From contig JAZOUT010000076.1 of assembly GCA_045658305.1 (NCBI GenBank), positions 1-16,055 of the forward strand: DNA of 16,055 bases, written 5' to 3'. Shown here in pieces: positions 7,998-14,019 of the stretch. Position numbers and translations under genes: made by a program. The DNA comes from Aphodosoma sp045658305 (lineage in GTDB: Bacteria > Bacteroidota > Bacteroidia > Bacteroidales > Paludibacteraceae). Under the pieces are notes generated by a model. It saw nothing but the letters and a program-made list of their open reading frames with translations, was not told where the DNA came from and searched no databases. Numbering within the stretch: position 1 is the stretch's first letter; every line of letters starts with the position of its first letter.

Positions 7998-9195
7998 ATT
8001 CTCTATCTTTCAAAACAAACAACATCAAACTTAATACAGTGATTATCAACACAACAACAAACACAACATAACTATTCTCTCTTGTTAAAGCGGTAGCAAC
8101 AGAGAAAATTGCAGTGCCAATAAGCACAAAAATAAATGTCAAAAGATTCAAATATGCTAACATTGAACCTAATTTATGTCCAATATTGGCACTCTGTATA
8201 ATCGCCAAACATGGCACTTGAAACATACCGCCACTAAAAGCAATCAAAAAGATCAACACACCCAACAACCAACTTTGCGGTTTAAATATCAACACAATTG
8301 CCAACAAAAGCGCCACTCCAACTAAACCTCCAATTATAAAATTGCGTTTATTCCTATTCTCTATCAATTTTCCTGTAACACTACATCCAACCGCAATGCC
8401 CACTGCCGCCATTGCCAATATAATGCTTGATGCCGTATTACTCATCTCAAGTGTACGCGTACAATGCAACACCACATTCATCTGCAACAATCCTCCTAAC
8501 AACCACAACAACGAAGCTCCATAAATAGCCACATTCAAACCATCGTATTGCGATGCAAATTTATATGACTGAATCAAAAATTTAATTGGATTTCGCATTA
8601 CTCTATCCGTATTATATTGACTATCACACTCCAACTCCTTTATACCTAAAATCACTGACAATCTCCATCCTATCAATGCCAATACCACCATCACCGACGA
8701 AACCAACCACCATTCATAATGGTCTGATAAATAAGCCGCTAATACCGTTCCTATCAATATTCCCAAGAAAGCCATCATCTCGAACATACCACTACCAAAA
8801 GCTACTCCTCGCTCACCATCCACATCGCGTATAAGTCCATATTTTGCAGGGGAATAGAGGCAACTCTGCATTCCCATCAACAACACCGCCAATAGCACAA
8901 CCCACACAGATTCAACAAAGAATCCAACGACCGCTAATATAACTATCGGCAATTCCAACATCTTCATCAATCTCACTATTCTCTGTTTTTCAAAACGTTC
9001 AGCTATTTCGCCTGAATATGGCGAAAGTAGCAAGTATGGCAACACCAATGCTGCACTCACTGCCGCTATCAACTGACTCTGAGTCATCCACTCTGGCATA
9101 ACCCACCCCACCGATACAAAAATAATGCAGTGCTTCATGAAATTATCATTAAGCACCCCAACAAAATTCAGTAAAAATAATTTAAACCAACGCAT
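7996..9195 (-). CDS. LplT-like major facilitator superfamily transporter
   Basis: This is a roughly 399-residue, very hydrophobic protein with about 12 predicted membrane helices. From this start the first helix holds NFVGVLNDNF, followed by a loop SPYSGEIAERFEKQRIVR and later MGMQSCLYSPAKYGLI. These match the signatures of the LplT branch of the major facilitator superfamily, which flips lysophospholipids across the inner membrane. In many bacteria that transporter is fused or adjacent to an acyltransferase; none is seen here, so the substrate is uncertain. An upstream in-frame ATG at 9225 would add ten residues, but its codons run through a hairpin and T-run, and the family starts just before helix one, so I prefer 9195. 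It lies 65 bases downstream of htpG, with a possible htpG terminator between. It has no clear promoter of its own. Confidence 0.8.
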   Translation of the reverse strand: MRWFKLFLLNFVGVLNDNFMKHCIIFVSVGWVMPEWMTQSQLIAAVSAALVLPYLLLSPYSGEIAERFEKQRIVRLMKMLELPIVILAVVGFFVESVWVVLLAVLLMGMQSCLYSPAKYGLIRDVDGERGVAFGSGMFEMMAFLGILIGTVLAAYLSDHYEWWLVSSVMVVLALIGWRLSVILGIKELECDSQYNTDRVMRNPIKFLIQSYKFASQYDGLNVAIYGASLLWLLGGLLQMNVVLHCTRTLEMSNTASSIILAMAAVGIAVGCSVTGKLIENRNKRNFIIGGLVGVALLLAIVLIFKPQSWLLGVLIFLIAFSGGMFQVPCLAIIQSANIGHKLGSMLAYLNLLTFIFVLIGTAIFSVATALTRENSYVVFVVVLIITVLSLMLFVLKDRE

Positions 9196-9252
9196 AAAAA
9201 AAAAGACAAAAGAACATAAGAACATACTTTTGTCCTTTTGTTCTTCTGTCTT
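9195..9252 (-). terminator. Possible htpG terminator overlapping the transporter start
   Basis: On the minus strand AAGACAGAAGAACA (9252-9239) can pair with TGTTCTTTTGTCTT (9216-9203), with one G-U pair and a 22-base loop, followed by a run of T down to about 9196. The T-run ends exactly at the ATG at 9195. The large loop and AT-rich stem make it weaker than the other terminators in the window; it may instead be a repeat or an attenuator. Confidence 0.45.
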
Positions 9253-9260
9253 ATAAAAAA

Positions 9261-11318
9261 TTATTTCATCAAAGAAATACTTCGTTTTACGAAATCTGCC
9301 AAATCTTTGCCTTTCAACATATTATTAGCCAAAAGAGCAAGATCGATCAACTGTTTCACTTTGTCATGACCTGCTGCAAAACGAGCAAATACCGCAGTGC
9401 GTTTTTCGCCTAATTCTGCAATTTGTTTATCGAGATTATTAATCTCTTCTTTCTCTGCCACAGGTACTTCCTCATCTTTTTTACCTTCGTGCGATTTTTT
9501 CAACTCTGCTTTGCGTGCATCGAGCGACTTCAATTCTTCTACAATCGGTCTGATTTCTCCTGCACACTCTACCTCTTCGGCATCCAACACCGCCTTCATC
9601 AATGGGTGAGTTGTATTTAGCACAAGCGAATATGAATCAGGCATTTCACCATAGAACGCCATCATCGGGTTGCCTCCCGTGCGCGACATATCTTTCATAC
9701 GACGCATAAATTCGTTTTGTGTGATGATGATAGGTGCTGCATCCTCACCAAGAGCATCGAGAGTAACGATAAATTCCGATTTTTCGATTTTTGGCAATTG
9801 TGCTTGGAACACCGATGTCAACGCCTGACATTGTTCGTCGTTGAGTTCCACTTGTGGAGCATCCGATTTTTGAATCAATTTACCCACTACATCGCTATCT
9901 ACACGCACGAAACGTACTTTTTCGTTCTTTTGTTCCCATTGACCTACCCAGTGCGAATCCAACTGACCATCCATCAACAACACATCATATCCCTTAGCCT
10001 GAGCCGCTTCAATATACGAGTGTTGTTCATCGGCATCGTTTGCATAAAGACAAATCAAGTTGCCATCTTTATCAGTTTGTTCGCTTGTAATCAAGTTTTT
10101 ATATTCTTCGAATGTAAAGAATTTACCATCTACATTTTTGAACAAAGCAAAATCTTTTGCTTTTTCATAGAATTTCTCGTCGGTCAACATACCGAACACG
10201 ATGAATATCTTCAACGCATCCCATTTTTCTTCGAATTGTGCGCGGTCGTTTTTGAATATCTCATTCAAGCGGTCTGCCACTTTTTTAGTGATGTGATTAG
10301 AGATTTTCTTCACATTACCATCTGCTTGAAGGTACGAACGACTAACGTTCAATGGAATATCTGGCGAATCTAACACACCATGCAACAATGTCAAATATTC
10401 TGGCACGATACCCTCAACAGAATCAGTTACAAACACTTGATTGCAATACAATTGGATTTTGTTACGTTCAAGGCTCACTCCCTCTTTGATGCGAGGGAAA
10501 TACAAAATACCAGTCAAATTGAATGGATAGTCTACATTCAAGTGGATATGGAACAATGGGTCTTCGCCGTATGGATACAATTCGCGATAGAATTTATCGT
10601 AATCCTCTTCTGCCAAATCGGCAGGTTTACGAGTCCATGCTGGTATAGGGTTATTGATAATATTAGGCTCACCTGTAGCCACTTCTTTACCCTCTTTCCA
10701 CTCTTTTTTCTCGCCAAAAGCAATATTCACTGGCAAGAATTTGCAATATTTGTTCAACAAAGTGCTGATGCGACCCTCTTCCAAGAACTCTTTATTCTCG
10801 TCATCGATGTGAAGCACAATATCGGTACCACGTTCTGCTTTGTTGCAATCTTCTAGTGTAAATTCAGGCGAACCATCGCACGCCCAATGTTGTGCAGGCT
10901 CATCTTTATACGATTTAGTAAAGATTTCCACTTGTTTAGCCACCATAAATGCCGAGTAGAAACCAAGTCCGAAGTGACCAATTATTGCGTTTGCATCATC
11001 TTTATATTTATCGAGGAATTCAGTTGCTCCCGAGAATGCTATCTGATTGATATACTTTTCAATCTCCTCAGCAGTCATACCAACGCCACGGTCCGAAATC
11101 GTAAGTGTACCCTTTTCAGCATCAATCTTCACCTCAACATTCAACTCGCCCATTTCGCCTTTGAATTCACCCACCGACGCCAGTGTTTTCAACTTTTGTG
11201 TAGCATCTACCGCATTCGACACCAACTCACGCAAAAAAATCTCGTGGTCACTATACAAAAATTTTTTAATCACGGGGAAAATATTATCCGTAGTTACCCC
11301 AATAGTTCCTTTTGCCAT
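9261..11318 (-). CDS. htpG: Chaperone protein HtpG (bacterial Hsp90)
   Basis: HtpG is the cytoplasmic Hsp90 chaperone, an ATP-dependent dimer that remodels client proteins together with DnaK. The 685-residue product is slightly longer than E. coli HtpG. The N-terminal GHKL ATPase is intact: catalytic Glu31 and Asn35 in RELVSNAVDA, Asp76 and Gly80 in DRGVGM, and the GHFGLGFYSAF lid motif at 114-124. The middle domain has LYFPRIKEG and the conserved LNVSRSYLQ. The C-terminal dimerisation domain ends in AKDLADFVKRSISLMK and, unlike eukaryotic cytosolic Hsp90, has no MEEVD. A charged Lys/Glu-rich segment near 610-640 (KKSHEGKKDEEVPVAEKEE) is an insertion usual in Bacteroidota homologs. It is preceded by 900 bases of repeats. 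A TATATTTG on the minus strand at 11437-11444 is a weak candidate -7 element. Confidence 0.98.
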   Translation of the reverse strand: MAKGTIGVTTDNIFPVIKKFLYSDHEIFLRELVSNAVDATQKLKTLASVGEFKGEMGELNVEVKIDAEKGTLTISDRGVGMTAEEIEKYINQIAFSGATEFLDKYKDDANAIIGHFGLGFYSAFMVAKQVEIFTKSYKDEPAQHWACDGSPEFTLEDCNKAERGTDIVLHIDDENKEFLEEGRISTLLNKYCKFLPVNIAFGEKKEWKEGKEVATGEPNIINNPIPAWTRKPADLAEEDYDKFYRELYPYGEDPLFHIHLNVDYPFNLTGILYFPRIKEGVSLERNKIQLYCNQVFVTDSVEGIVPEYLTLLHGVLDSPDIPLNVSRSYLQADGNVKKISNHITKKVADRLNEIFKNDRAQFEEKWDALKIFIVFGMLTDEKFYEKAKDFALFKNVDGKFFTFEEYKNLITSEQTDKDGNLICLYANDADEQHSYIEAAQAKGYDVLLMDGQLDSHWVGQWEQKNEKVRFVRVDSDVVGKLIQKSDAPQVELNDEQCQALTSVFQAQLPKIEKSEFIVTLDALGEDAAPIIITQNEFMRRMKDMSRTGGNPMMAFYGEMPDSYSLVLNTTHPLMKAVLDAEEVECAGEIRPIVEELKSLDARKAELKKSHEGKKDEEVPVAEKEEINNLDKQIAELGEKRTAVFARFAAGHDKVKQLIDLALLANNMLKGKDLADFVKRSISLMK

Positions 11319-11363
11319 AATATATTATCTTTTTAAATTATTATTCTTACATCTCCATACATT

Positions 11364-11407
11364 GTCCCCCTGCCTTAGGGGGACGAGGGCGAAGCCCGGA
11401 GGGGGTC
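11364..11407. repeat. GC-rich double-hairpin repeat
   Basis: GTCCCCC (11364-11370) pairs with GGGGGAC (11378-11384). Then GGGC, a GAA loop and GCCC (11387-11397) form a second hairpin, followed by GGAGGGGGTC. It lies in the likely leader of htpG and stands out in GC content from its surroundings. Short GC-rich elements of this shape are common between genes in Bacteroidota. Confidence 0.65.
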
Positions 11408-11409
11408 TT

Positions 11410-11434
11410 CATTCCTCACTCCTCATTCCTCATT
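11410..11434. repeat. ATTCCTC block
   Basis: ATTCCTCACTCCTCATTCC followed by TCATT repeats a 7-base theme that is also present at about 1370-1405 and 6006-6036. Confidence 0.6.
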
Positions 11435-11535
11435 TTCAAATATAGTGCCACACCAAAACCTCTGCCATAATGTCACAACACCCTCCCAAATAGCAACCCT
11501 ACAGTAACCCTCTTCATAGGATAACCATACCCTCA

Positions 11536-11763
11536 GGTTCTTCGTCAACTTAGTTGAAATTTTACTAAAGCAAAGTCCCGAAGGGACGAAATAACACAGG
11601 CAGGGGTGTAAACCCCTGATAAAAGATCCCCATAAGTAAAAAAGCGCCGTAGGTGCGACAGAAATTATATTTATTTTAACGTCAGTTTAATATATAATAT
11701 TCCCGAAGAGAACATTACATGTAAATTTTGTGTAATATTTTTCAACTAAACTGACGAAGAACC
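11536..11763. mobile_element. 228-bp MITE-like element with 24-bp terminal inverted repeats
   Basis: The left end GGTTCTTCGTCA-AC-TTAGTTGAAA (11536-11559) is the inverted complement of the right end (11740-11763), matching 22 of 24 bases; only the two central bases differ. There is no transposase gene inside, so it is non-autonomous if mobile. The interior carries three tight hairpins in a row: GTCCC-GAA-GGGAC (11575-11587), CAGGGGT-GTAA-ACCCCTG (11601-11618) and GCGCC-GTA-GGTGC (11644-11656). The flanks show no exact target duplication. The GG-ending repeats might suggest an ISL3-like parent, but that is a guess. Confidence 0.75.
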
Positions 11764-11786
11764 CTAACCTCTCCTTACCTACAACA

Positions 11787-11852
11787 TACTATAAATATAC
11801 TATAAATATAGGATAAATATACCATAAATATACTATAAACATAGGATAACCA
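11787..11852. repeat. 11-bp tandem repeat, six units
   Basis: Six consecutive 11-base units follow the pattern TAnnATAAnnA: TACTATAAATA twice, then TAGGATAAATA, TACCATAAATA, TACTATAAACA and TAGGATAACCA. The start of the array repeats 1408-1434 exactly. The last two units also resemble the stretch just left of the MITE-like element (about 11514-11530). Confidence 0.85.
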
Positions 11853-11934
11853 TACCTTCAAGCAACCTACTCCGACGAAAACCGCCACAAACCATCACAC
11901 TTTTTATTTATACATTTCAACAAACACTCCGTAG

Positions 11935-11955
11935 GGACGCACGGCTCGTGCGTCC
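11935..11955. repeat. GGACGCACG palindromic repeat
   Basis: GGACGCACG (11935-11943), a GCT loop and CGTGCGTCC (11947-11955) form a perfect 9-bp inverted repeat, preceded by GTAG as in the GAGACGTAG copies. There is no T-run beside it. It looks like a variant of the same palindrome family. Confidence 0.75.
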
Positions 11956-11989
11956 TCTCAACATCAAAATAAAAATAAAATCCCAAGCC

Positions 11990-12139
11990 TCTAAAATTAC
12001 TAAAGCGACTAATATTACTAAATCATCTATAAAATCTAGAGCGACTAGTATTACTATAGCCACTACAAATTCCACCCCATCAACCACCAAGCCCCCTCCC
12101 CAGAATAGCGAAGCGTTCCAGATACTCCAGAATATCCAG
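11990..12139. repeat. Iterated CGACTA/ATTACTA block and AGCGTTCCAG repeat
   Basis: Two imperfect units of about 36-38 bases, starting near 11993 and 12031, share AGCGACTA followed by TATTACTA. After them comes AGCGAAGCGTTCCAGATACTCCAGAATATCCAG in 12110-12139. Parts of this recur at 1266-1300 and 1337-1355. An open frame across it has a low-complexity Ser/Thr/Lys/Ile product and is not credible. Confidence 0.55.
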
Positions 12140-12148
12140 CAAACAAAA

Positions 12149-12184
12149 AAAATCGGCAAAGCCACCAACGACTTTGCCGATTTT
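12149..12184 (-). terminator. Terminator of the FISUMP lipoprotein gene
   Basis: AAAATCGGCAAAG (12149-12161) pairs perfectly over 13 bases with CTTTGCCGATTTT (12172-12184) across a 10-base loop. On the minus strand the stem runs into a long T-run. It lies 52 bases after the stop codon and could also work in the other direction. Confidence 0.85.
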
Positions 12185-12235
12185 ATATCACATTCAACAT
12201 GTTTTTGCCTTTCCTATAAGTAAAAAAAATAAATT

Positions 12236-12919
12236 CTACTTGCAAACTGGACGCACTGTCAAGCCATAATAGAGCAAGTTGCCGTACCAACCCACGTTAC
12301 CCGAACTGAAGCCCACGTTGTAGGCGATACCTGGGCTGTCGGCATTGAGCGAACTCGACCAGTAGGCACCGTATAACCCCGCATCGTAGAACCTGCCTCC
12401 ATCCATATTACCTACAGCAGGCAAAAAGATTGAGTTACCATTAGGACCTGTTACTTTATATCCATTAACTCCATTTTGAGATATCCAAGTCCATGCGCAA
12501 TTATTTAACAATTCGTCTTGCTCTTCTTTTGTTGGCATACGCCATTTACCACCCCAATTCACAATAGCAGCATCGTCCTCTGGGTCAAGTTCGGTTTTAT
12601 TGTCTGTAAAGCCATCTTTGCCATAACTGCTATTATTGCAATATTTTGTTAATTGGTCAGATGCAGTTCCATATTTATATGTACTCCAATTATATGTCGT
12701 TTTTGGTTCTACCTCACCCCATGCAAAATAATCGCCATAACCTTCTGGACTCTCTGCCCCCACATTACATGTTGCCCATTTTAACTCCGATGGCAATCCA
12801 AGATCAACGTATTCATGACCATTATGCGCACCTGAAGCTCTACCCATTCCATTTTGTTCACACTGAACAAACAACAAACTAATTGCTACTAAAGCAACTA
12901 AATTGAAAAATTTTTTCAT
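12236..12919 (-). CDS. FISUMP-type lipoprotein, possible variable-region protein
   Basis: The 227-residue product starts with MKKFFNLVALVAISLLFVQC, a signal peptide ending in a loose lipobox with Cys20, so it is probably an envelope lipoprotein. The body is the Bacteroidales form of the FISUMP/DUF1566 domain: HEYVDLGLPSELKWATCNVG, YGDYFAWGEVEPKTTYNW, WRMPTKEEQDELL, then YWSSSL and a C-terminal VRPVCK. This fold is related to C-type lectin/formylglycine-enzyme-like domains; ligand and function are unknown. An upstream in-frame ATG at 12982 is rejected because it lies upstream of the -7 element at 12952-12959 and so outside the transcript. The last 53 residues are rich in Tyr, Gly, Ser and Asn, and their DNA is about 54% G+C by hand count against about 35% just upstream, which suggests a separate origin for the 3' end. 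It has its own promoter and terminator. Confidence 0.85.
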   Translation of the reverse strand: MKKFFNLVALVAISLLFVQCEQNGMGRASGAHNGHEYVDLGLPSELKWATCNVGAESPEGYGDYFAWGEVEPKTTYNWSTYKYGTASDQLTKYCNNSSYGKDGFTDNKTELDPEDDAAIVNWGGKWRMPTKEEQDELLNNCAWTWISQNGVNGYKVTGPNGNSIFLPAVGNMDGGRFYDAGLYGAYWSSSLNADSPGIAYNVGFSSGNVGWYGNLLYYGLTVRPVCK

Positions 12920-12951
12920 AACTATTATTTTAGAATATATAATCGATACTG

Positions 12952-12979
12952 CAAAGATAATAAAAATTTCCTTATCAAA
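12952..12979 (-). promoter_or_regulatory. Promoter of the FISUMP lipoprotein gene
   Basis: On the minus strand TATCTTTG (12959 down to 12952) is a full TAnnTTTG -7 element. TTTG at 12979-12976 is a -33 element 16 bases away. The start codon at 12919 is 32 bases downstream. This decides the start, because the ATG at 12982 is not transcribed. The gcvH terminator ends just beside the -33 element. Confidence 0.75.
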
Positions 12980-12980
12980 C

Positions 12981-13009
12981 AAAAAAAGAGACGCAAAATC
13001 TTGCGTCTC
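12981..13009 (-). terminator. gcvH terminator made of a GAGACGCAA palindrome
   Basis: GAGACGCAA (12988-12996) and TTGCGTCTC (13001-13009) form a perfect 9-bp stem with an AATC/GATT loop. On the minus strand seven T follow (12987 down to 12981). It lies 27 bases after the gcvH stop. It is a relative of the GAGACGTAG palindromes at 1168, 2553 and 2608. Confidence 0.85.
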
Positions 13010-13036
13010 CTTCTATTTCGTATTTCTACAAATATA

Positions 13037-13414
13037 TTATGCGATGAAAGCAGCGTAAGCTTCAGCGTCCATAAGGTCGTTGAGTTCAGCAGCATCTTTA
13101 ACAGCGATTTTGATCATCCAACCTTCGCCGTATGGGTCGTTGTTAACGAGTTCAGGAGCATCTTCAAGAGCAGCGTTTACTTCGAGGATTTCACCTGTTA
13201 CAGGCATGCAAAGGTCAGAAACAGTTTTAACAGCTTCGATAGAACCGAATACTTCGTTTGCGCCGATAGTTTCGCCTTCTTTTTCGTTTTCTACGAATAC
13301 GATTTCACCAAGTTCTGATTGTGCGAAATCAGTGATGCCAACGAAAGCAACTTCGCCTTCTACGCGAATCCATTCGTGGTCTTTTGTGTACTTAAGATTG
13401 TTTGGTAAGTTCAT
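13037..13414 (-). CDS. gcvH: Glycine cleavage system H protein
   Basis: GcvH carries the lipoyl group that shuttles the aminomethyl intermediate between the P, T and L proteins of the glycine cleavage system in the cytoplasm. The product has 125 residues, a normal length. It reads LKYTKDHEWIRVEG, GITDFAQSELGEIVFVE and GSIEAVKTVSD, where Lys63 is the lipoylation site, then PVTGEILEVN and NDPYGEGWMIKI, covering the whole lipoyl domain. The remaining glycine cleavage genes are not in the window, so gcvH stands alone here. It has a full Bacteroidota promoter and its own terminator, giving a single-gene transcript. GcvH can also serve as a lipoate donor in some bacteria; nothing here bears on that. 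Confidence 0.98.
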   Translation of the reverse strand: MNLPNNLKYTKDHEWIRVEGEVAFVGITDFAQSELGEIVFVENEKEGETIGANEVFGSIEAVKTVSDLCMPVTGEILEVNAALEDAPELVNNDPYGEGWMIKIAVKDAAELNDLMDAEAYAAFIA

Positions 13415-13450
13415 AATATTAATTTAGTATTAAGTTTGTTTTTGAGAGTG

Positions 13451-13482
13451 CAAAGATAGTTATTTTAATTCATTGCACAAAA
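13451..13482 (-). promoter_or_regulatory. gcvH promoter
   Basis: On the minus strand TATCTTTG (13458 down to 13451) is a full -7 element, with TTTTG (13482-13478) as the -33 element 19 bases upstream, the best-spaced promoter in the window. The start codon is 36 bases downstream of the -7 element. Confidence 0.8.
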
Positions 13483-13516
13483 TTTTTTACTACTTTTTTT
13501 ATTGTTTCACGAAAAT

Positions 13517-13553
13517 GGGCTTCGCCTCAGCACAATTCAAATCTATTTGAATT
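13517..13553 (-). terminator. Weak hairpins after the Rieske-like lipoprotein gene
   Basis: AATTCAAA (13534-13541) pairs with TTTGAATT (13546-13553) across TCTA. Next to it, GGC-TTC-GCC (13518-13526) makes a second small hairpin. A T-rich run follows on the minus strand only some 20 bases on (13495-13503), so termination here is possible but not convincing. Confidence 0.35.
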
Positions 13554-13572
13554 CCGCTTTCAGCTTGCGCCA

Positions 13573-14019
13573 TTATTGCGTCACCCTTAAATAATCTCCC
13601 GAAAGTGTTACTGTATAACGTTTTAAAGGGTATTGCGACTCGCCTTTAATACAATTGCCTAACCCAAATCCAATATCATACTGCGAGCCACACTCTGGAC
13701 ACGTAGCAAATATCATATCTACCTCAACACGTATATCTCGCTTATGCTCATGCGGGCAACTCAAATCAAACGCATAGTACATACCATCCACACCACAACA
13801 AATCAACAATCCTCCATAGCCTATATACTGCCCATATTTATTTGGCTCAGTAATTACAACCGAATTTCCCGGAGTCATCAATTGTGGTGCATCTCGCAAA
13901 ATATTCAACGTATAACTCACAGGAGCATTAGGTATTGGACTTATTTGATTAATATTTGTATCACAAGACGAAAATACAAATAACAAAATACAAATAACAA
14001 GGTATAGATACTTTTTCAT
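13573..14019 (-). CDS. Rieske-like lipoprotein with a 3-Cys/1-His ligand pattern
   Basis: The 148-residue product starts with MKKYLYLVICILLFVFSSC, a signal peptide with lipobox Cys19, so it should be a membrane-anchored lipoprotein. Cys88-Pro-His90 and Cys107-Pro-Glu-Cys110-Gly-Ser-x-Tyr match the two ligand boxes of a Rieske 2Fe-2S domain in order and spacing (CxH, 16 residues, CxxC). In classical Rieske proteins the last residue is His; here it is Cys110. Cluster binding and redox partner are therefore inference. The ATG overlaps the murF stop as TAATG (base 14019 shared), which suggests translational coupling. That and the signal peptide favour this start over the in-frame ATG at 14028. 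It is the last gene of the porX-murF cluster. Confidence 0.8.
   Translation of the reverse strand: MKKYLYLVICILLFVFSSCDTNINQISPIPNAPVSYTLNILRDAPQLMTPGNSVVITEPNKYGQYIGYGGLLICCGVDGMYYAFDLSCPHEHKRDIRVEVDMIFATCPECGSQYDIGFGLGNCIKGESQYPLKRYTVTLSGDYLRVTQ

Larger units (their letters stand above)
11319..12235. other. Gene-free, repeat-dense gap between htpG and the lipoprotein gene
   Basis: There is no credible coding sequence in these 917 bases. In order it holds a GC-rich hairpin repeat (11364-11407), an ATTCCTC block (11410-11434), a weak -7 candidate for htpG (11437-11444), a 228-bp element with terminal inverted repeats (11536-11763), six units of an 11-bp tandem repeat (11787-11852), a GGACGCACG palindrome (11935-11955), an iterated CGACTA/ATTACTA block (11990-12067), an AGCGAAGCGTTCCAGA repeat (12107-12139) and a terminator (12149-12184). 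Confidence 0.75.

Noticed and set aside
9717..10373. 218-codon plus-strand open frame antisense to htpG
   Set aside because: htpG is certain on the other strand; the Cys/Phe/Ile-rich product is typical of reversed coding sequence.
11437..11444. Firm htpG promoter
   Set aside because: TATATTTG fits the -7 pattern, but no TTTG is found at the right distance upstream, so I mention it only as a weak candidate.
11536..11763. Complete insertion sequence
   Set aside because: At 228 bp with no open frame for a transposase it can only be a non-autonomous or decayed element.
11787..11852. CRISPR array
   Set aside because: The units are 11 bases with no unique spacers and there is no cas gene; it is a simple tandem repeat.
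11948..12223. 91-codon plus-strand open frame in the repeat gap
   Set aside because: It is built from iterated short repeats and overlaps the terminator at 12149-12184; the product is low-complexity Ser/Thr/Lys/Ile.
11319..12235. A complete diversity-generating retroelement next to the lipoprotein
   Set aside because: No reverse transcriptase frame and no copy of the lipoprotein 3' end exist in the gap; only the target-like end is present.
12920..12982. Longer start of the lipoprotein at 12982
   Set aside because: It lies upstream of the -7 element at 12952-12959 and would place 21 residues before a complete signal peptide.
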